This document shows, piece by piece, positions 19,036 through 29,391 of a DNA stretch of 50,301 nt. The notes beneath the pieces are model-generated. The model saw only the letters and a list, made by a program, of their open reading frames with translations, had not been told where the DNA came from and did no database searches. The number at the start of each line of letters is the position of its first letter. Positions within the stretch are counted from its first letter, which is position 1. The translations under genes were made by a program, and so were the position numbers. The DNA is from Mycobacterium sp. GTDB taxonomy: Bacteria; Actinomycetota; Actinomycetes; Mycobacteriales; Mycobacteriaceae. The stretch spans positions 1 to 50,301 of the forward strand of contig JAOPVI010000316.1 of assembly GCA_025966225.1 (NCBI GenBank), read 5' to 3'.

Positions 19036-20154
19036 CTAGGTGTTGTCGGCGTTGGCACGCGGGAACCCGCCCTGCGGGAACAGCGGGAAGACCACGTCGT
19101 CGAGCTTTTCGGCATCACCCATGGTCTTGTTCACCGTCGCGCCCCACACGTTGCCGTCGGGCGACAGCTGAAGCGCCCACACGTGGCCATGCTGGTCTTG
19201 TCGCAGCACCTCGGGGTCGCCCGTCACCGCGCCCGTGTCCGGGGCCAACCGCACGGCGACGGTTTGCTTGGTGTTGACCAGGTTGACCAGCACCGTGCCA
19301 TCGGAGGCGGCGCATCCCGCGACGCCTGGCTTGTCCGGCCAGTTCCACACGGTCGACACGACGGAGTCCTTGGTGATGCGTTGCAAGCGGTCGCCGGTGG
19401 GGGTGCGGTCGGTGATGTACAGCGAGCCGTCTCCCGAGTCCTGGCACAGTCCGCCGCTCGAGCCGAGGCCGCTCAGCGCGGTGGTCGGCGGCGCCTGATT
19501 GACCGTCGTCGGCTGCTCGATGCGAAGCAGCTTGCCTGCCAGCGAACCCGGGTCCGCAGCCTGCGCGGGGTCGCCCGCGTCGCCGGTGAGCACTTCCAAG
19601 GTGGTCGGGCTGGTGAAGATCAGCGCACCCATGTTTCCGGTGACGCCCTTCGGGATCCCGGTCAGAATCGGCTTCGGTACGTCGTCGTCCGCGATGCGGA
19701 TCACGCGGTTGTCGGTGGGAGTGCTCACGTACGCGAACATCAAGCGATCCTGGTCGTACGTCGGCGACAGCACGATGTCCATCAGGCCGCCGTCACCGGA
19801 CGGGTCGACCGGGATGACCATCTTCACCTTGGGTTCGGCATTTGCCGAGATGTTCTTCACTACGCCGGTGACGCGTTCGGCGACAAGCGCCGAGTGGCTG
19901 TCGGGCCCCATGATCAGCCCGCTCGTGCTGTCCAGACAGCCCTGCATCACCCCTGGGGCCGGGCAGACCTTCTTGAACGTCGACGGCGGGAGCGGCGGTG
20001 GTGGCGGAGGCGTCGAACTCGGTGCCGCACCGAACTGCGGCGGCTTCGTGAACGGTTCCGATTGAGCCTCGCTGAAACGCGCGCAACCCGACCCGCACAG
20101 CACCGCGGCGCAAAGCAACGCCAGCACACCTTGCATCGGCCGGCGCAATCTCAT
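19036..20154 (-). CDS. lppZ: LppZ-like lipoprotein with beta-propeller (glucose/sorbosone dehydrogenase-like) fold
   Basis: This 372-residue predicted lipoprotein matches M. tuberculosis LppZ (Rv3006), including the doxX-like neighbour on the opposite strand. The N-terminus is basic, then hydrophobic, with a candidate lipidated Cys24 (GSGC). A proline-rich spacer PPPPPPLPP follows. The remainder has six-bladed propeller features of the PQQ-type sugar dehydrogenase family: DGGLMDIVLSPTYDQDRLMF, NMGALIFTSPTTLEVLTGD, DSGDGSLYITDRTPTGDRL and HVWALQLSPDGNVWG. Whether it binds PQQ or acts as an enzyme is unknown. ATG 20154 is used; ATG 20136 is an alternative. Confidence 0.85.
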   Translation of the reverse strand: MRLRRPMQGVLALLCAAVLCGSGCARFSEAQSEPFTKPPQFGAAPSSTPPPPPPLPPSTFKKVCPAPGVMQGCLDSTSGLIMGPDSHSALVAERVTGVVKNISANAEPKVKMVIPVDPSGDGGLMDIVLSPTYDQDRLMFAYVSTPTDNRVIRIADDDVPKPILTGIPKGVTGNMGALIFTSPTTLEVLTGDAGDPAQAADPGSLAGKLLRIEQPTTVNQAPPTTALSGLGSSGGLCQDSGDGSLYITDRTPTGDRLQRITKDSVVSTVWNWPDKPGVAGCAASDGTVLVNLVNTKQTVAVRLAPDTGAVTGDPEVLRQDQHGHVWALQLSPDGNVWGATVNKTMGDAEKLDDVVFPLFPQGGFPRANADNT

Positions 20155-20301
20155 GCAGGCCAGGTTACGGATCGTTTGGCGGTGCTCGCCACGCTGGTTG
20201 CACCACGCCTCGTCTGGACGGCCTCTGAATATGTCGGAATATGTCGCGAAAGCGACGCGCCAATCCACCATTCCCAGGTGAGTAGCACTTACGCTGGTTT
20301 G

Positions 20302-21138
20302 GTGACCAGTACTTCTCACGACCCGCGCGCGTGGCAACCGCCTCAGGAGCACGCCTCGCGGCCGGAGGCGGCGCGCCTGGTCGATCCCGAAGACGATCTG
20401 CCTTCGTCGACCTACGCCGGTGACTTCGAAACCACGGCCATCCCTCGGTACGACAGCGGCGTTGGGACATCCGACCAGCAGGGATACGCCTTGCTCGGCG
20501 ACCCGGACCCGCTGCCCTATGTCCAGCCCAGCGGGCGCCATAGCGCGCATCTGGTCGAGCCCGCCGAGATCGAACCCGACGTCGCTAACGACGGGAACAT
20601 TCGGGCGGCAAGTCGGCGCGGCACCCAGGACATCGGTCTGATGATCTTGCGGGTCGGGCTCGGTGCACTGCTCATCGCGCACGGCCTCCAGAAGGCGTTC
20701 GGCTGGTGGGGCGGGACCGGGTTCGGTGGCTTCGAACAGTCGCTGGCCGAGTTGGGCTTCCAGCACGCCCGCGTGCTCAGCTACGCGGGGATCGGTGCGG
20801 AGCTCGGCGCGGGGACCCTGCTCGTCCTCGGCCTGTTCACTCCGCTGGCCGCTGCGGCCGCCCTGGCCTACCTGCTGAATGCACTGCTCGCTGCCGTCGT
20901 CGCGCAGCCTGCGTCCGGTTACTTCCCGTTCTTCCTGCCCGAGGGACACGAGTACCAGGTCACGCTGCTCGTGCTCGCTGCGGCCTTGGTGCTGACGGGT
21001 CCGGGACGCTACGGGTTCGACGCCGGTCGAGGATGGGCGCGACGACCATTCATCGGGTCGGCCGTGGCGTTGGTGCTTGGCATCGGTGTCGGCGTCGCCG
21101 TGTGGGTGTTCCTCAACGGCGCCAACCCGCTCGCCTAG
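20302..21138 (+). CDS. DoxX-family membrane protein (Rv3005c homologue)
   Basis: The protein has 278 residues. The first 110 form a polar, probably cytoplasmic region with SSTYAGDFETTAIPRYDSG. A DoxX four-helix membrane domain follows: ILRVGLGALLIAHGLQKAFG, VLSYAGIGAELGAGTLLVLG, LAYLLNALLAAVV and VTLLVLAAALVLTGPGRYGF. An extra C-terminal helix ends at NGANPLA. The M. tuberculosis orthologue Rv3005c has been linked to a membrane oxidoreductase complex with SodA and SseA. That role is by homology only. The GTG start at 20302 lies six bases after TACGCT (20290-20295), suggesting a leaderless transcript divergent from lppZ. Confidence 0.88.
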   Translation: MTSTSHDPRAWQPPQEHASRPEAARLVDPEDDLPSSTYAGDFETTAIPRYDSGVGTSDQQGYALLGDPDPLPYVQPSGRHSAHLVEPAEIEPDVANDGNIRAASRRGTQDIGLMILRVGLGALLIAHGLQKAFGWWGGTGFGGFEQSLAELGFQHARVLSYAGIGAELGAGTLLVLGLFTPLAAAAALAYLLNALLAAVVAQPASGYFPFFLPEGHEYQVTLLVLAAALVLTGPGRYGFDAGRGWARRPFIGSAVALVLGIGVGVAVWVFLNGANPLA

Positions 21139-21533
21139 TCGTACGGATTCGGTACGCGACCGTCAGTGGCCGCGGCCAACAGCGGCAGGGTGGCGAAGGT
21201 CACCGCGGGAAGCCGGAATTCGGAGCCGTCCTTGCGGCAGGCCAACGCCCAGGAGGACTTGTCGAAGCGCAGCCCGTCGACCTCTGACCACGGCGCCGTC
21301 GTGCTGCTGACCAGAGTGCGTGCCGTGACGCTGTCCCTGTCGGCCACCGTGCGGTATCGGATGATGATCGTCGACGCGATCACCGGCAGGACGAGCAACG
21401 GGGCGAATACGGCCGGTTTGGCCAGCACCAGGGCAAGCAGGCCGAGCGTGAAGAACCCGACCGCCAGATGGGCCATCGGCGAAATCTTGACGACGATGGG
21501 TGCGGTGGCCCCCTGGGCTGCTGGCGAACTCAC
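21135..21533 (-). CDS. cfp6: Cfp6-like PH-domain membrane protein
   Basis: This 132-residue protein resembles Cfp6 (Rv3004), a low-molecular-weight protein first seen in culture filtrate. It has two close hydrophobic segments (AHLAVGFFTLGLLALVLA and FAPLLVLPVIASTIIIRYRT). A small PH-like domain follows (VTARTLVSSTTAPWSEVDGL, SSWALACRKDGSEFRLPAVT), ending GRVPNPYD. GTG 21533 is chosen because AAGGA lies eight bases upstream. ATG 21542 is in frame but has no spaced ribosome site. Its stop overlaps the doxX-like stop by four bases in convergent orientation, and its promoter region is shared with the ilv leader. Confidence 0.8.
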   Translation of the reverse strand: MSSPAAQGATAPIVVKISPMAHLAVGFFTLGLLALVLAKPAVFAPLLVLPVIASTIIIRYRTVADRDSVTARTLVSSTTAPWSEVDGLRFDKSSWALACRKDGSEFRLPAVTFATLPLLAAATDGRVPNPYD

Positions 21534-21610
21534 GACGACCATCCTTGCACTGGCCGTCGGGGGCGCCGGATCGCATCGCCCGGAATTTGACCTTCGACCA
21601 GTGCGGGGGC

Positions 21611-21616
21611 TACCGT
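21611..21616 (+). promoter_or_regulatory. -10 box of the ilv leader transcript
   Basis: TACCGT (TANNNT type) lies eight bases before the ATG of the leader peptide. The leader would be translated from a transcript with essentially no 5' UTR. No clear -35 is seen. Confidence 0.5.
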
Positions 21617-21624
21617 CGCACATT

Positions 21625-21675
21625 ATGAAGAACACGGGATTGCTCGTAGTAATTGGTTGGCGCGTTGGTGCGTAA
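21625..21675 (+). CDS. ilvL: ilv operon leader peptide
   Basis: This is a 16-codon ORF encoding MKNTGLLVVIGWRVGA, with five consecutive branched-chain codons (Leu-Leu-Val-Val-Ile) and another Val near the end. It lies 113 bases before the ilvB start and is followed by a hairpin with a T-run. This is the standard arrangement for ribosome-mediated attenuation. When charged Leu-, Val- or Ile-tRNA is scarce, the ribosome should stall in the run and prevent terminator formation. Comparable leader peptides precede ilvBNC in Corynebacterium glutamicum. Confidence 0.75.
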   Translation: MKNTGLLVVIGWRVGA

Positions 21676-21688
21676 CCAGGCCTGAGCC

Positions 21689-21740
21689 TACGAGCATCGA
21701 CGCGCAACCCTCGTGCAGCAGACGCTGACGGGGGTTTTTT
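21689..21740 (+). terminator. ilvB attenuator: terminator with competing antiterminator
   Basis: The terminator stem pairs AACCCTCGT (21706-21714) with ACGGGGGTT (21728-21736). An inner CAGC/GCTG stem sits inside it, and T21735-21740 follows. A competing segment, ACGAG at 21690-21694, can pair with CTCGT at 21710-21714 and would break the terminator. It lies 15 bases after the leader stop codon, within reach of a ribosome stalled or terminating in the leader. Stem choices were made by eye. Confidence 0.7.
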
Positions 21741-21788
21741 GTTGCCCGAGCACCCAATGATCGTGACGAAGAGAGACCGAGAGAGATC

Positions 21789-23648
21789 GTGAGCGCACCC
21801 ACCACGCGACCACCAGAGCCGGCACACCGTGCGAACGGAACGCCCGCAGTCGCGAACACGCCCGCCACGCAGCCGAGAAAGGTTGCCCCGCAGCAGATGA
21901 CTGGGGCGCAGGCGGTAATCCGCTCGCTGGAGGAGCTCGACGTCGAGGTGATCTTCGGGATCCCGGGCGGTGCGGTGCTGCCGGTCTACGACCCGCTATT
22001 CGACTCGCAGAAGCTGCGGCACGTGCTCGTCCGCCACGAACAGGGAGCCGGGCACGCCGCCAGCGGATATGCCCACGCCACCGGCAAGGTCGGCGTCTGC
22101 ATGGCCACCTCGGGTCCCGGCGCGACGAACCTGGTCACGCCGCTGGCCGATGCGCAGATGGACTCCATTCCGGTGGTGGCCATCACCGGGCAGGTCGGCC
22201 GTGCGCTGATCGGTACCGATGCCTTCCAGGAAGCCGACATCTCGGGCATCACGATGCCCATCACCAAGCACAACTTCCTGGTTCGCGAAGGCGACGAGAT
22301 CGCCCAGGTCGTCGCCGAGGCGTTCCACATCGCGAAGTCCGGCAGGCCGGGCGCGGTGCTGGTCGACATCCCGAAGGACGTGCTGCAGGCCCAGTGCACC
22401 TTCAGTTGGCCGCCGGTGATCGACCTGCCGGGTTACAAGCCAAACACCAAGCCACACAGCAGGCAGGTCCGTGAGGCGGCGAAGCTCATCCGCGCGGCCC
22501 GCAAGCCGGTGCTCTACGTCGGTGGCGGCGTCATCCGCGGTGAGGCGACCGCCGAACTCCTGGAACTGGCTCAGCTGACGGGAATTCCCGTGGTCACCAC
22601 GCTGATGGCCCGTGGCGCGTTCCCTGACAGTCATCCACAGAACCTGGGCATGCCCGGCATGCACGGCACGGTGGCTGCGGTGGGCGCGCTGCAGAAGAGC
22701 GACCTGCTGATCGCTCTGGGCACCCGGTTCGACGACCGGGTGACCGGCAGGCTGGATTCGTTCGCACCCGAGGCCAAGGTGATCCACGCCGACATCGATC
22801 CGGCCGAGATCGGCAAGAACCGCAACGCCGACGTGCCGATCGTCGGTGACGTCAAGGCCGTCATCCGGGATCTGCTCGAGGCGCTGCGCCGTGACGGTCT
22901 TTCGGCCGCCAGCTTCAACATCGACCACTGGTGGGAGTATCTGCGCAGTGTGCAGGCGACCTACCCGCTGAGCTACGGCCCGCAGAGCGACGGTAGCCTC
23001 AGCCCGGAGTTCGTCATCGAGTCGCTTGGCCGCATCGCCGGTCCGGACGCCCTGTACGTCGCGGGCGTCGGCCAGCACCAGATGTGGGCAGCGCAGTTCA
23101 TCAAGTACGAGAACCCGAGGACGTGGCTGAACTCGGGCGGGCTGGGCACCATGGGCTTCGCGATTCCGGCGGCGATGGGCGCCAAGTTCGCCAGGCCCGA
23201 CGCCGAGGTGTGGGCCATCGACGGGGACGGCTGCTTCCAGATGACCAACCAGGAGTTGGCCACCTGCACCGTCGAGGGCGCACCCATCAAGGTCGCCGTC
23301 ATCAACAACGGCAACCTGGGCATGGTGCGGCAATGGCAGACGCTCTTCTACGAGGAGCGGTACAGCCAGACGAATCTGTCCACGCATGGCCAGCGCGTCC
23401 CCGACTTCGTCAAGCTGGCGGAGGCCTACGGCTGTGTCGGATTGCGTTGCGAGCGTGCCGAAGACGTCGAGGACGTGATCAACCAGGCGCGGGCCATCAA
23501 CGACCGACCGGTGGTGATCGACTTCATCGTCGGCGCCGACGCCCAGGTGTGGCCGATGGTCGCGGCGGGCATGAGCAATGACGAGATCCAGGCGGCCAAG
23601 GGAATTCGGCCATTGTTCGATGACCAGGGCAATGAGGGGCATGCGTGA
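21789..23648 (+). CDS. ilvB: Acetolactate synthase large (catalytic) subunit IlvB
   Basis: IlvB condenses pyruvate with pyruvate or 2-oxobutyrate in a TPP-, Mg- and FAD-dependent reaction, the first common step to Val, Leu and Ile. This 619-residue protein has the TPP-activating glutamate region ([20 protein letters not shown]), [20 protein letters not shown], the FAD-domain segment [17 protein letters not shown], and the TPP-binding motif [15 protein letters not shown] ending NNGNLGM. The first 35 residues are a polar extension, as in mycobacterial IlvB1. Start GTG 21789 follows an AG-rich stretch. ilvN overlaps its stop, so the subunits are cotranslated, and expression should depend on the upstream attenuator. 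Confidence 0.97.
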   Translation: MSAPTTRPPEPAHRANGTPAVANTPATQPRKVAPQQMTGAQAVIRSLEELDVEVIFGIPGGAVLPVYDPLFDSQKLRHVLVRHEQGAGHAASGYAHATGKVGVCMATSGPGATNLVTPLADAQMDSIPVVAITGQVGRALIGTDAFQEADISGITMPITKHNFLVREGDEIAQVVAEAFHIAKSGRPGAVLVDIPKDVLQAQCTFSWPPVIDLPGYKPNTKPHSRQVREAAKLIRAARKPVLYVGGGVIRGEATAELLELAQLTGIPVVTTLMARGAFPDSHPQNLGMPGMHGTVAAVGALQKSDLLIALGTRFDDRVTGRLDSFAPEAKVIHADIDPAEIGKNRNADVPIVGDVKAVIRDLLEALRRDGLSAASFNIDHWWEYLRSVQATYPLSYGPQSDGSLSPEFVIESLGRIAGPDALYVAGVGQHQMWAAQFIKYENPRTWLNSGGLGTMGFAIPAAMGAKFARPDAEVWAIDGDGCFQMTNQELATCTVEGAPIKVAVINNGNLGMVRQWQTLFYEERYSQTNLSTHGQRVPDFVKLAEAYGCVGLRCERAEDVEDVINQARAINDRPVVIDFIVGADAQVWPMVAAGMSNDEIQAAKGIRPLFDDQGNEGHA

Positions 23649-24154
23649 TGGGCATTCAGACGCATACCCTGTCCGTCCTCGTCGAGGACAAGCCCGGCGT
23701 GTTGGCACGTGTCGCCTCGCTGTTCTCCCGGCGCGGCTTCAACATTCAGTCGCTGGCCGTCGGTGCGACCGAGCAGAAGAACTTGTCGCGGATGACGATC
23801 GTCGTCTCGGTCGAGGACTTCCCGCTGGAGCAGGTCACCAAGCAGCTCAACAAGCTGATCAACGTGATCAAGATCGTCGAGCAGGACGAGAACAACTCGG
23901 TCTCGCGCGAGCTCGCGCTGATCAAGGTCCGGGCCGATGCGACGACGCGCGGCCAGATCATCGAGACCGTGAACTTGTTCCGCGCCAAAGTCGTTGACGT
24001 GTCGGCGGAGTCGTTGGTGGTGGAGGCCACCGGCACACCCGGCAAGCTGACGGCGCTGCTGAACCTGCTGGAGCCCTATGGCATCCGGGAGATCGCTCAG
24101 TCCGGAATGGTGACGCTCGCCCGCGGTCCGCGCGGCATCGTCACCTCGAAATAA
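23648..24154 (+). CDS. ilvN: Acetolactate synthase small (regulatory) subunit IlvN
   Basis: IlvN stimulates IlvB and confers valine feedback inhibition. This 168-residue protein has an N-terminal ACT domain (HTLSVLVEDKPGVLARVASL, then SRRGFNIQSLAVG) and a C-terminal ALS-type domain (SRELALIKVRADATTRGQI, ESLVVEATGTPGKLTALLNL). It ends in GIREIAQSGMVTLARGPRG. ATG 23648 overlaps the ilvB stop (TGATG) and gives the same length as the M. tuberculosis protein. A GTG at 23645 is the other option. ilvC follows 40 bases later. Confidence 0.96.
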   Translation: MGIQTHTLSVLVEDKPGVLARVASLFSRRGFNIQSLAVGATEQKNLSRMTIVVSVEDFPLEQVTKQLNKLINVIKIVEQDENNSVSRELALIKVRADATTRGQIIETVNLFRAKVVDVSAESLVVEATGTPGKLTALLNLLEPYGIREIAQSGMVTLARGPRGIVTSK

Positions 24155-24164
24155 CAATTTTTGA

Positions 24165-25220
<1,056 letters not shown>

Positions 25221-25234
25221 CCCCACACGATGTC

Positions 25235-25271
25235 GGCGCGCTTTCGTTCGCTCAGCGTACGAAGGCGCGCC
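25235..25271. terminator. 13-bp hairpin between convergent ilvC and FAD oxidoreductase genes
   Basis: GGCGCGCTTTCGT (25235-25247) pairs with ACGAAGGCGCGCC (25259-25271) with one G-T wobble. The loop is 11 bases, with an inner CGCT/GCG. It lies 15 bases after the ilvC stop and 11 bases before the end of the opposite gene. A role as a two-way transcription terminator is likely. There is no long T-run, which is common in mycobacteria. Confidence 0.7.
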
Positions 25272-25281
25272 GAAGTCGCAT

Positions 25282-26724
25282 CTACGGGGCCAGTGCGGGA
25301 ACCTTCTCGACTCCGAACTCGCGGCGCAGCACCGTGCGCGCGGCGTAGTAGCCGGCCATGCCGTGCACACCCGTACCCGGAGGCGTCGCCGACGAGCAGA
25401 GGTATGCCTTCGGAATGGGAGTGGTCCACGGATTGGCCCGAAGGGTCGGGCCGATCATTGCCGCAAACAGCGTGGCGCCGCCGACGATGATGTCGCCCCC
25501 GACGTAGTTGGCGTTGTGGTCCGACATTTGGGCGGCCGGTACGCACCGCGCCGCGACCACCAGGTCACGGAATCCGGGGGCGACCCGCTCGAACATCCCG
25601 ATGACTGTCTCGGTGAGGTCGGCCGTGGAACCGGAGGGAACGTGCGCGTAGGTCCACAGTGGTCGACGGCCCTGATCGTCGATGCGCGACGGGTCCGCCA
25701 GGTGCGGCAGTGACGCCAGCGTCATCGGCCACTCGGCATGGCGGCCGGCCGCGACTTCCCTTTCGGCCAGTGCCATCTGGGCTCGACTTCCGCCCATGTG
25801 GATCGTCGGCGATTGGGCGATGCGCGCGTCGCGCCACGGAATCTCGCCGGACAGCACGAAGTCGACCTTGCACACTCCGGGGCCGAATCGGTAGCGGCGC
25901 AGTGCCTTTGCGTATCGGGCCGGAACCGCGTCGCCGTAGATGTCCAGCAACGCCGTCGGTGCGGTGTCGTAGATGACCACTCCCGGCGGCGGCGTGGTGA
26001 CCGGTTCGCCGAGCACCAATTCGCCGCCGTGCGCCCGAAGGTCGGCGATCAGCGCATCGGAGATCACCTGAGTTCCGCCGATGGGCACCGGCCACCCGGC
26101 CGTGTGCGCCACCGTGCCGAGCATCAGCCCGGCCCCGCTGTTCACCGGTGACGGCATCGTCGAGATGGCGTGCGTGCCAACGCCGGTGAACAGCGCTCTG
26201 GCGTCGTCGCCGCGCAGCAGGCTCCACGCCGGGCTGCCCTGGGCCAGCACCCTCAGGCCCGTGCGCACCGTGGTCACCAAATCTGGTGGTAGCGAGCGCT
26301 TGTCGCCGAGGAAGAAGCCCAGCACGCCGTCGACGTGTTCAGTGAGCGGACCGAAGAGCCGTCGCCATGACTCGCCGTCGTCGAGTTCGGCGCACGTGCG
26401 TTCCAGCGAGCGATATGCCACGGCGGCGGACCTGCCAGGCAACGGGTTGGCGTAGGACACCTCCGGCGCCACCAGCTCCACCCCGCGTGCTGCCAGGTCG
26501 AACTCGGCGAAGAACGGCGAGGCCATACCGAGCGGATGCACCGCAGAGCAGACGTCGTGGAGCACGCCCGGGTATTCGGGGTCGGCGGCGGTCCGCGCGC
26601 CGCCCCCTGCGGTTGACTGCGCCTCGACGACCCGAACCGACAAACCGGCGCGAGCGCAGATCACGGCGGCGCTCAGACCGTTGGGTCCGCTGCCGACGAT
26701 GGTGACCTCTGGGTCTCCTGGCAT
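25282..26724 (-). CDS. FAD-dependent oxidoreductase, phytoene desaturase-like (Rv2997 homologue)
   Basis: This 480-residue flavoprotein of the NAD(P)/FAD amine-oxidase or phytoene-desaturase-like superfamily has exactly the length I recall for M. tuberculosis Rv2997. The N-terminal dinucleotide-binding motif is VTIVGSGPNGLSAAVICARAG, followed by the acidic ribose-binding VVEAQSTAGGGAR. Family segments include GLMLGTVAHTAGWPVPIGG, a strand VVIYDTAPTALLDI and the C-terminal FAD motif TPPGTGVHGMAGYYAA. The substrate is unknown. The frame is open far upstream, but ATG 26724 has GGGGAG at good spacing and fits the family length. It is divergent from serA. Confidence 0.9.
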   Translation of the reverse strand: MPGDPEVTIVGSGPNGLSAAVICARAGLSVRVVEAQSTAGGGARTAADPEYPGVLHDVCSAVHPLGMASPFFAEFDLAARGVELVAPEVSYANPLPGRSAAVAYRSLERTCAELDDGESWRRLFGPLTEHVDGVLGFFLGDKRSLPPDLVTTVRTGLRVLAQGSPAWSLLRGDDARALFTGVGTHAISTMPSPVNSGAGLMLGTVAHTAGWPVPIGGTQVISDALIADLRAHGGELVLGEPVTTPPPGVVIYDTAPTALLDIYGDAVPARYAKALRRYRFGPGVCKVDFVLSGEIPWRDARIAQSPTIHMGGSRAQMALAEREVAAGRHAEWPMTLASLPHLADPSRIDDQGRRPLWTYAHVPSGSTADLTETVIGMFERVAPGFRDLVVAARCVPAAQMSDHNANYVGGDIIVGGATLFAAMIGPTLRANPWTTPIPKAYLCSSATPPGTGVHGMAGYYAARTVLRREFGVEKVPALAP

Positions 26725-26790
26725 CCCGCTCCCCGATGTCGCTCCGCTCCTGCCCGCCACCGCTTCATTAGAGCCCATTACTCTGGCCGC

Positions 26791-28377
26791 GTGAGCCTGC
26801 CCGTTGTTTTGATAGCCGACAAACTCGCTGAATCGACCGTCGCTGCCCTGGGCAACCAGGTGGAAGTGCGCTGGGTCGACGGCCCCGACCGAGAAAAGCT
26901 GCTGGCCGCGCTGCCGGACGCCGACGCGCTGCTGGTGCGTTCCGCAACCACCGTCGACGCCGAGGTGCTGGCCGCGGGCCCCAAGCTGAAGATCGTGGCG
27001 CGTGCGGGCGTCGGACTGGACAACGTCGACGTCGACGCGGCGACGGCCCGCGGCGTGCTGGTGGTCAACGCACCGACGTCGAACATCCACAGCGCCGCAG
27101 AGCATGCGCTCGCGCTGCTGTTGTCGGCCGCGCGCCAGATCCCGGCCGCCGACGCGACGCTGCGCGAACACACCTGGAAGCGGTCGTCGTTCTCGGGCAC
27201 CGAGATCGTCGGCAAGACGGTCGGCGTGGTCGGACTGGGCCGCATTGGCCAGCTGGTGGCGTCCCGGCTGGCTGCGTTCGAAGCGCACATCGTCGCCTAC
27301 GACCCCTACGTGTCGCAGGCCCGCGCCGCTCAGCTGGGCATCGAGTTGCTGACCCTCGACGAGCTTCTACTGCGGTCCGACTTCATCTCGGTGCACCTGC
27401 CGAAGACGAAGGAGACCGCGGGATTGATCGGCGCGGAAGCGCTGAAGAAGGTCAAGCCCGGCGTGATCATCGTCAACGCCGCACGGGGTGGGCTGATCGA
27501 CGAGCAGGCGCTCGCCGACGCGATCCGCAGCGGACACGTGCGCGGTGCGGGCATCGACGTGTTCGCGACCGAACCCTGCACCGACAGCCCGCTGTTCGAC
27601 CTACCTCAGGTGGTCGTCACGCCACACCTCGGCGCGTCGACGGCCGAGGCCCAGGATCGGGCGGGTACCGACGTGGCGGCCAGTGTCCGCTTGGCGCTGG
27701 CCGGGGAGTTCGTCCCCGATGCCGTCAACGTCGGAGGCGGCGTCGTCGGCGAAGAGGTGGCGCCGTGGCTGGATCTGGTGCGCAAGCTCGGCCTGCTCGT
27801 CGGAGCGCTGTCGGCCGAGCTGCCTACGAACCTATCGGTTCAGGTGCGCGGCGAGCTTGCCTCCGAAGAGGTTGACGTGCTGCGGCTCTCGGCGTTGCGC
27901 GGGCTGTTCTCCGCCGTCATCGAGGATCAGGTCACCTTCGTCAACGCGCCCGCGCTGGCCGCGGAGCGCGGCGTCGAGGCCAGTATCAGTACCGCACCCG
28001 AGAGCCCCAACCACCGCAGCGTCGTCGACGTCCGCGCGGTGGCGGCCGACGGCTCGACCGTGAACGTGGCGGGCACCCTGTCCGGCCCGCAGCAGATCCA
28101 GAAGATCGTCCAGATCAACGGCCGCAACCTGGATCTGCGCGCCGAGGGGGTCAACCTGATCATCAACTACGGCGACAAGCCGGGCGCGCTCGGCAAGATC
28201 GGTACCCTGCTCGGCACCGCGGGCGTCAACATCCTGGCCGCTCAGCTCAGCCAGGACGCCGACGGGGTGGGGGCAACGATCATGTTGCGCCTCGACCGCC
28301 AGGTGCCTGCCGACGTGCTGGACGCCATCGGCACCGACGTCGGCGCCGTGACGCTGGAACTGGTGGACCTGTCGTGA
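26791..28377 (+). CDS. serA: D-3-phosphoglycerate dehydrogenase SerA
   Basis: SerA oxidises 3-phosphoglycerate with NAD+, the first step of serine synthesis. The protein has 528 residues, equal to M. tuberculosis SerA1 (type I, with extra domains). The catalytic core shows [17 protein letters not shown], the NAD motif [20 protein letters not shown], the catalytic Arg in [13 protein letters not shown] and the catalytic His in [14 protein letters not shown]. It is followed by the mycobacterial intervening domain and a C-terminal ACT domain ([20 protein letters not shown]) that binds serine for feedback control. GTG 26791 lies six bases after TACTCT (26779-26784), so leaderless transcription is likely. 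leuB overlaps its stop. Confidence 0.97.
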   Translation: MSLPVVLIADKLAESTVAALGNQVEVRWVDGPDREKLLAALPDADALLVRSATTVDAEVLAAGPKLKIVARAGVGLDNVDVDAATARGVLVVNAPTSNIHSAAEHALALLLSAARQIPAADATLREHTWKRSSFSGTEIVGKTVGVVGLGRIGQLVASRLAAFEAHIVAYDPYVSQARAAQLGIELLTLDELLLRSDFISVHLPKTKETAGLIGAEALKKVKPGVIIVNAARGGLIDEQALADAIRSGHVRGAGIDVFATEPCTDSPLFDLPQVVVTPHLGASTAEAQDRAGTDVAASVRLALAGEFVPDAVNVGGGVVGEEVAPWLDLVRKLGLLVGALSAELPTNLSVQVRGELASEEVDVLRLSALRGLFSAVIEDQVTFVNAPALAAERGVEASISTAPESPNHRSVVDVRAVAADGSTVNVAGTLSGPQQIQKIVQINGRNLDLRAEGVNLIINYGDKPGALGKIGTLLGTAGVNILAAQLSQDADGVGATIMLRLDRQVPADVLDAIGTDVGAVTLELVDLS

Positions 28378-29384
28378 AACTGGCGGTCGTCGCGGGTGAC
28401 GGAATCGGCCCCGAGGTCATCGAGCAGGCCATCAAGGTGCTCGACCTGGTGGTGCCGGGGGTCGAGAAGACCGAATACGACCTTGGTGCGCGGCGCTATC
28501 ACGCGACGGGGGAGACCCTGCCGGACGGCGTCGTCGACGAGTTGCGGACCAATGACGCAATCCTCTTGGGCGCCATCGGCGATCCGTCCGTGCCAAGCGG
28601 CGTGCTCGAACGCGGTCTGCTGCTGACCCTTCGGTTCCAGTTGGACCACCACGTCAATCTGCGCCCGTCGCGGCTGTACGCCGGGGTGACCAGCCCGCTG
28701 GCAGGCAACCCCGAGATCGACTTCGTCGTGGTCCGCGAGGGCACCGAAGGTCCCTACACCGGCACCGGCGGTGCGATCAGAGTCGGCACGCCGCACGAGG
28801 TCGCTACGGAGGTCAGCCTCAACACCGCGTTCGGTGTCCAGCGCGTCGTGCGCGACGCCTTCACGCGGGCGGCGACGCGCCGCAAGCACCTGACCCTGGT
28901 GCACAAGACGAACGTGCTGACGTTCGCGGGCAAGCTGTGGGCCCGCACCGTGGCCGAGGTGGGCGAGGAATTCCCCGACGTCGCAGTCGCCTACCAACAC
29001 ATTGACGCGGCCACCATCCACATGGTCACCGACCCGGGCCGCTTCGACGTGATCGTCACCGACAACCTGTTCGGTGACATCATCACCGACCTGGCCGCCG
29101 CGGTCTCCGGTGGCATCGGGCTTGCGGCAAGCGGGAACATCGATGCGACACGGATGAATCCGTCGATGTTCGAACCCGTTCATGGCAGTGCGCCGGACAT
29201 CGCCGGGCAGGGCGTTGCCGACCCGACGGCTGCCGTCATGTCGGTGGCCATGTTGCTGGGCCACGTCGGTGAGTCCGCCGCCGCGGCGCGGGTGGACAAG
29301 GCCGTCGAACGGCATCTGGCTACCCGCGGCGACGAGAAGTTGTCGACGGCCGAGGTCGGCGACCGGATCGCGGGACTGCTCTAG
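28374..29384 (+). CDS. leuB: 3-isopropylmalate dehydrogenase LeuB
   Basis: LeuB oxidatively decarboxylates 3-isopropylmalate in leucine synthesis using NAD+ and a divalent metal. This 336-residue protein of the isocitrate/isopropylmalate dehydrogenase family starts [11 protein letters not shown] and carries the substrate arginines in LRPSRLYAG and [12 protein letters not shown]. It also has the catalytic lysine in LVHKTNVL, the metal-binding aspartates in [16 protein letters not shown], and the NAD-binding [19 protein letters not shown] 28374 overlaps the serA stop by four bases (GTGA), which couples serine and leucine genes in one transcript, as in M. tuberculosis. Confidence 0.97.
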   Translation: MKLAVVAGDGIGPEVIEQAIKVLDLVVPGVEKTEYDLGARRYHATGETLPDGVVDELRTNDAILLGAIGDPSVPSGVLERGLLLTLRFQLDHHVNLRPSRLYAGVTSPLAGNPEIDFVVVREGTEGPYTGTGGAIRVGTPHEVATEVSLNTAFGVQRVVRDAFTRAATRRKHLTLVHKTNVLTFAGKLWARTVAEVGEEFPDVAVAYQHIDAATIHMVTDPGRFDVIVTDNLFGDIITDLAAAVSGGIGLAASGNIDATRMNPSMFEPVHGSAPDIAGQGVADPTAAVMSVAMLLGHVGESAAAARVDKAVERHLATRGDEKLSTAEVGDRIAGLL

Positions 29385-29391
29385 CCGCTCG

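Noticed and set aside
25260..27288. Extension of the FAD oxidoreductase into serA antisense
   Set aside because: Family length (480 residues) and the ribosome site support ATG 26724; the extension is antisense to serA.
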